Shown here one piece after another: positions 60,033 through 64,000 of a DNA stretch of 64,000 bases. The stretch is taken from positions 124,001-188,000 of the forward strand of contig NZ_CANKUD010000004.1 in NCBI RefSeq assembly GCF_947486615.1, given 5' to 3'. The DNA is from an uncultured Modestobacter sp. (GTDB taxonomy: Bacteria; Actinomycetota; Actinomycetes; Mycobacteriales; Geodermatophilaceae). How positions within the stretch are numbered: position 1 is the first letter of the stretch; the number at the start of each line of letters is the position of its first letter. A program made the position numbers and the translations under genes. The notes beneath the pieces are model-generated. The model searched no databases. It saw only the letters and a program-made list of their open reading frames with translations, and was not told where the DNA came from.

Positions 60033-61613
60033 TCAGAAGGGCGGTGGGTCGTCGGCGGGTTGGTCCAGCAGCGGATCCGGTCCGGGCGGCACCGCCTCGG
60101 TCTGGGGCGGTCGCGAACCTGGTGGTCGGGTGGTGCGGGTGACCCCGGACGGCGTGGTGACGTGCAGGGTGCCGTCGCCGTCGAGGTGGAAGCGCCAGCC
60201 GGGGGCGAAGGTCTTGAGCCGGTGGTGGGAGCGGCACAGGCAGCAGAGGTTGGTGCAGTCGGTGACCCCGCCGCAGGCGTGGGCGGTGACGTGGTCGAGG
60301 TCGGTGAAGCCGACGCGTTGGCCGCAGTTGGGGAACCGGCAGCGCCGGTCGCGGGTGGTGACGAAGGCGCGTTGTCGGGCGGTGGGTGTGTAGCCGCTGG
60401 TCGGTGGTGGCGGGCCGAGCACCTGGCACCCGCACGGATCGGGGGCACTGGCTCGTTCGGCGCGAGCCCCGGTCGCGGCTTCGGTGTCGGCGATGTGGCG
60501 ACGGACGATCGGGCCGTTGCTGCCCTCGCTGTCGCTGTCGCTGTCGGGGTGCTGGGGGCAGCCGCGGCGAGCGAGGCGGGCCAGCTCGGCGGGGGTCACG
60601 GTGGCCAGGAGCTGCCCGTCGGGACCGGTGAGGGCGTAGGTGAGCGTGCCGCCGTCGGGGGTGGTGAGGCCGAGGGCGCCGACGCGGGCCAGGAGGTCGC
60701 GCAGGTGGGTGGCGGTGATCGGCAGGCCGTTGACCTCACCGGTGGTGCTGCTGGCGCCTTCGAGGGCGCTCAGGTCGGCGGTGATCGTCAGGTTCGCAGC
60801 GACCGATGGGAGCCCCGAGTCGGCCGGGCGGCGGATCAGGGCTGAGAGCACGTGCGCCCGCAGCACCCCGATGGGGCGGGGGTCACCGTCGGCCTTGAGC
60901 ATCGTGGCGAGCTGGTCGATCAGGTCGTGGCACTCCACGGCCTCGTCGGTGGGCAGGTCTGCCGCGAGCGTCGATCGGCCGTCGGTCGGGGAGGGGTAGA
61001 CGCGCACGTCGGCGGTCTTCTCCCCTTCCGCGCGGCGTTCCTCGGCCGCGGCGGCGTCGAGTTCGAGCATGAGTGCGGTGGCGCGTTCGCGCAGCCGGTA
61101 CACCGACAGACCGGTGGCCTCCGGGAGCAGGGCGGCCTCGACCTGCCCGGCGACCTCGGTGGTGGTGTGGGCCAGGACGTCGGCCAGGGCGTCGGCGCGG
61201 CGTTCGTCCAGGTCGCCGGACTCCAGCGCGGCCAGGGTGGCGGGGAGCTTGCGGGACCAGGTCAGCGCCCGGGCCAGCCGGTGGGAGGCGGTGCCGCGGC
61301 CGAGGTTGAGCACCGTGGACAGCTCGGCGGGGAAGAACTCGCTGATCTCTCCACCCCCGGGCTGAGCGGCCCAGGTCGAGGACGGCGCGCCGGGGCCGAC
61401 CGGGTCCAGCGCGGCCGGGCGGGCGGCGGCCAGCTGCAGGATCAGTCGCGCCTCGTGGGCGGCGTCCATCGCCCGCCGGCGCTGGATGCTCTGCAGCTCC
61501 GCGGCGACCTGCTCGGCAGACATCGCCCGGGCCCGTGATGAGTGGGAGCCGAAGGCGTACTGCAGATCGATGACGACGTCGATCGGGCCGAGGGGCATCG
61601 GTGTCGTCGTCAC
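60033..61613 (-). CDS. DUF222 / HNH endonuclease domain protein
   Basis: LPATLAALESGDLDERRADALADVLAHTTTEVAGQVEAALLPEATGLSVYRLRERATALMLELD...RDRRCRFPNCGQRVGFTDLDHVTAHACGGVTDCTNLCCLCRSHHRLKTF; GTG start 61613. Confidence 0.9.
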   Translation of the reverse strand: MTTTPMPLGPIDVVIDLQYAFGSHSSRARAMSAEQVAAELQSIQRRRAMDAAHEARLILQLAAARPAALDPVGPGAPSSTWAAQPGGGEISEFFPAELSTVLNLGRGTASHRLARALTWSRKLPATLAALESGDLDERRADALADVLAHTTTEVAGQVEAALLPEATGLSVYRLRERATALMLELDAAAAEERRAEGEKTADVRVYPSPTDGRSTLAADLPTDEAVECHDLIDQLATMLKADGDPRPIGVLRAHVLSALIRRPADSGLPSVAANLTITADLSALEGASSTTGEVNGLPITATHLRDLLARVGALGLTTPDGGTLTYALTGPDGQLLATVTPAELARLARRGCPQHPDSDSDSEGSNGPIVRRHIADTEAATGARAERASAPDPCGCQVLGPPPPTSGYTPTARQRAFVTTRDRRCRFPNCGQRVGFTDLDHVTAHACGGVTDCTNLCCLCRSHHRLKTFAPGWRFHLDGDGTLHVTTPSGVTRTTRPPGSRPPQTEAVPPGPDPLLDQPADDPPPF

Positions 61614-61711
61614 GCATCGAACATACGTTCGAGGTATGACAGTTTCGGTAGAGGCCGACCGGCCGAGGGGTCGCCGCGGTGGAGACCGCTGAGCGGGCGA
61701 CCCACCCCGGG

Positions 61712-61817
61712 CCGAGTGCAGCCCCCACCGGAGTGGAGGCTCGACGGGAGTGCAGCCCCGACCGGGAGTGCAGCCCCGAACGGAGTGCACCCTCGAGCGG
61801 GAGCGCTGCCCGGGGCG
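61712..61817. repeat. Imperfect ~18-bp tandem repeats, about 6 units
   Basis: GGGAGTGCAGCCCCGACC / GGGAGTGCAGCCCCGAAC / GGAGTGCACCCTCGAGC / degenerate flanking units. Confidence 0.75.
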
Positions 61818-61829
61818 GCCGGCCGCGGG

Positions 61830-63359
61830 TCAGCGGTAGACGACGTCCACGTTCTGGAAGGCGCCCAGCTCGTGGTCGGCGACGAAGTGCTCGTGGTCCC
61901 GGCGGACGCGGTCGGCGGCCTCCTCGGCGAAGCGCAGGACGTCGTCGACGAACAGGTCCCGGCCGCCGATCGCGTCGAGGATGGCCGGCTCGACGTCGTA
62001 GTCGACGTTGCCGTTCTCGTCGGACATCGCATGCGTGTGCGCCAGCACCCGCCCGCAGATCTCCGCGTACTCCTTCCAGTCGCCCGCCGACAGCGAGCCC
62101 AGGCTGATGTCGTCACGGAACGGTGCCCGCTCCCGCACCATGAAGCTCTGCCCCTCGATGTCGACGCTGCCGTAGAAGACGTCGCCGTCGACCAGGTGCA
62201 CCCGCTGCGCGTGCCGGATCCGGTCGCCCTGCTCGTCGGCCTCGTACCCCGACGGCGGCACGAGCCCGGCCAGCGCCGACCGGCGGGCCCGCTTGAACTC
62301 CAGCAGCAGGTCGTCGGTGCCGTCGTCCTGCATGCCGGCGATGAGCACGTAGTACCGGGTCAGCCCCAGCGACGCGGTGCCGGCGCCGCGCCGCTCGGCG
62401 ACGTCCTTCACCCGCATCTGCCCGGCCCGCTCCGGCACCCGCACCTCGTTCTCGGCGACGTACCGGTCGACGATGCCCTGGAACTCCTCGCGGCGGCTGC
62501 TCACCGGCACCAGCTCGTCGTCGGTCCGGAAGCCGCGGCGGGTCTCGTCCAGCAGGTCGCCGAGCCACTCGGCCCGGCTGGTCTCCAGCGTGCTGGAGAT
62601 CAGGTCGGCGATCAGCGGCGGCGCGTTGTCCAGCCGCAGCTGCTGGGTCTGCTCGCGGCCGTCGGCGGCGTAGGAGGCGATCCCGTCGATGTACCCGCGC
62701 ACGAAGCGGCGGGCGACGGCGAGCTGCTTCTTCCGGCTCAGGTCGCCCTTCTCGGCGGCGCCGAGCAGGAAGCCGACGGCGCCGCGCTTGAGGTCCCAGG
62801 TGAACGGCGCGTAGTAGGCGTCGTCGAAGTCGTTGACGCTGAAGATCGGCACGTTGTCCGAGCTCGGCATCACGCCGAAGTTGCCCGGGTGGACGTCGCC
62901 GAGCGCGAGCACGGTGGGCAGCCGGGAGTCCTCGCCGACGAGGTCGCGGTAGAAGAGCAGGTTGGTGCCGCGGAAGAAGTGGAAGACCGACCCGGCGAGC
63001 TTGTCGAACTTGTCGCGCGCCTCCAGGTCGCCGGTGGCGATGCGGGTCTCGTGGTCCTCGCGCACCGTCTCGCGCACGTGCACCCGGCGGTCGTTGCCGG
63101 TGAGCATCCGGGGGATCAGCACCATCTCGCCGCGGGCCCGGGCCTCGGCGAGCAGGCGGAAGGCCTCGACCCGGGAGTACACCGGACGGCGGCCGTCACC
63201 CCGCACCGTGCCGTCCCCGGGACCGTCCCCGTCGGCGGGTGAGGGGCGCAGGTGGTCGAGCAGCTGCTCCTTGCTCATCGACGAGCGTCCGGGCACGTCC
63301 TGCTCACGCGCGCGGCGCAGCAGCTCGGTACGGGTGGCGGACTCGAGGTCGGTGTCCAT
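61830..63359 (-). CDS. DUF2252 domain protein with N-terminal SAP/Rho_N-like helix-extended segment
   Basis: RDKFDKLAGSVFHFFRGTNLLFYRDLVGEDSRLPTVLALGDVHPGNFGVMPSSDNVPIFSVNDFDDAYYAPFTWDLKRGAVGFLL. Confidence 0.9.
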   Translation of the reverse strand: MDTDLESATRTELLRRAREQDVPGRSSMSKEQLLDHLRPSPADGDGPGDGTVRGDGRRPVYSRVEAFRLLAEARARGEMVLIPRMLTGNDRRVHVRETVREDHETRIATGDLEARDKFDKLAGSVFHFFRGTNLLFYRDLVGEDSRLPTVLALGDVHPGNFGVMPSSDNVPIFSVNDFDDAYYAPFTWDLKRGAVGFLLGAAEKGDLSRKKQLAVARRFVRGYIDGIASYAADGREQTQQLRLDNAPPLIADLISSTLETSRAEWLGDLLDETRRGFRTDDELVPVSSRREEFQGIVDRYVAENEVRVPERAGQMRVKDVAERRGAGTASLGLTRYYVLIAGMQDDGTDDLLLEFKRARRSALAGLVPPSGYEADEQGDRIRHAQRVHLVDGDVFYGSVDIEGQSFMVRERAPFRDDISLGSLSAGDWKEYAEICGRVLAHTHAMSDENGNVDYDVEPAILDAIGGRDLFVDDVLRFAEEAADRVRRDHEHFVADHELGAFQNVDVVYR

Positions 63360-63427
63360 GACCTGGGCCTACCCGGCACCCGCCCTGCGCCGAAACGGAT
63401 GTCATCAGGTCGTCAGATACCGGCCGC

Positions 63428-63898
63428 TCAGCGGACGAGGCGGACCTCCGCCAGCCCCTCCCACGCGTCGTCGACCTGCCGTGCGCCGTCGGGGGTGAAG
63501 CCGTTGCGCCGGTAGAACGCGATCGCCCGCGGGTTCTGCTCGGCCACCCACAGCGACGCGGGCCGGCCGGCGAGGACGGCGTCCAGCAGCGCCTGGCCCA
63601 GGCCGCTGCCGTGCTGCGCCGCACGCAGGTACAGCGTGCTCAGCTCCTCCGCCCGGACCGGGGGCTCGTCGCGGCTGGGGACGGCCTGGGCGAACCCGAC
63701 GACCTCGCCGTCCACCTCGGCGACGACCACGGACGCGGTCTCCGGGTCGGCCAGGAGGCGGCCCCAGTTGGCGGCGAACCGCTCGGGCGACCGGATGGCG
63801 AAGAAGGCGGGGGACAGCAGGCCGCCGTAGGTCTCCTGCCAGCAGGCGAGGTGACAGGGGCCGATGCCGGCGGCGTCCGCCGCGGTCGCCGGGCGCAC
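63428..63898 (-). CDS. GNAT family N-acetyltransferase
   Basis: MRPATAADAAGIGPCHLACWQETYGGLLSPAFFA...LYLRAAQHGSGLGQALLDAVLAGRPASLWVAEQNPRAIAFYRRNGFTPDG. Confidence 0.92.
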   Translation of the reverse strand: MRPATAADAAGIGPCHLACWQETYGGLLSPAFFAIRSPERFAANWGRLLADPETASVVVAEVDGEVVGFAQAVPSRDEPPVRAEELSTLYLRAAQHGSGLGQALLDAVLAGRPASLWVAEQNPRAIAFYRRNGFTPDGARQVDDAWEGLAEVRLVR

Positions 63899-63918
63899 GA
63901 CGCCCTCCCGCGCGGGGT

Positions 63919-64000
63919 TCAGTGCAGGTCCCGGCGGCTGAAGAGCACGATGCCGATCCCCAGGACGACGGCCGTCACGACCGCCACGAAGACCCCGGCC
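63919..64000 (-). CDS. C-terminal fragment of a membrane protein (ABC-2 permease-like), truncated by the window edge
   Basis: AGVFVAVVTAVVLGIGIVLFSRRDLH*. Confidence 0.5.
   Translation of the reverse strand, partial: AGVFVAVVTAVVLGIGIVLFSRRDLH

Noticed and set aside
60500-60545. TCGCTG short tandem repeat
   Set aside because: Codes for an Asp-Ser linker (DSDSDSEGS) in the DUF222/HNH protein.

Overview
A 64 kb high-GC actinobacterial chromosomal window. Gene content and intergenic style look like Geodermatophilaceae, but that placement is inference. Most of it is ordinary core genome: sdhCA, a sulfite-oxidase-like molybdoprotein plus ferredoxin reductase, a siderophore-binding lipoprotein, katE, a sulfur-assimilation cluster (Rrf2/sir/cysH), tldD/tldE, a complete Dpp/Opp-type ABC operon, mshB, fdxC, dapC, dapD, dapE, a LOG-family protein, a DivIVA-like protein, sigA/rpoD, tag, DUF3117, pepA, an ABC-2 exporter, a CrtI-like desaturase, a DUF222/HNH protein and DUF2252. 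One IS110-family element lies at about 31.69-32.97 kb. No rRNA, tRNA or CRISPR array was recognised. The most interesting signals are non-coding. (1) A multi-stem leader precedes the primary-type sigma factor gene; in it a perfect 7-bp anti-SD:SD helix and two copies of CGTCAG could compete for one hairpin loop. (2) A ~109-bp unit is tandemly duplicated, and its hairpin stem shows three fully compensated base-pair changes. (3) A structured non-coding end upstream of the IS110 transposase is a bridge-RNA candidate. (4) Two genes (dapC, pepA) appear to start at CTG within a CTGA overlap with the upstream stop codon. (5) A 21-bp minisatellite and several very long perfect palindromes sit between genes. 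All homology calls come from reading the protein sequences; no database search was run.
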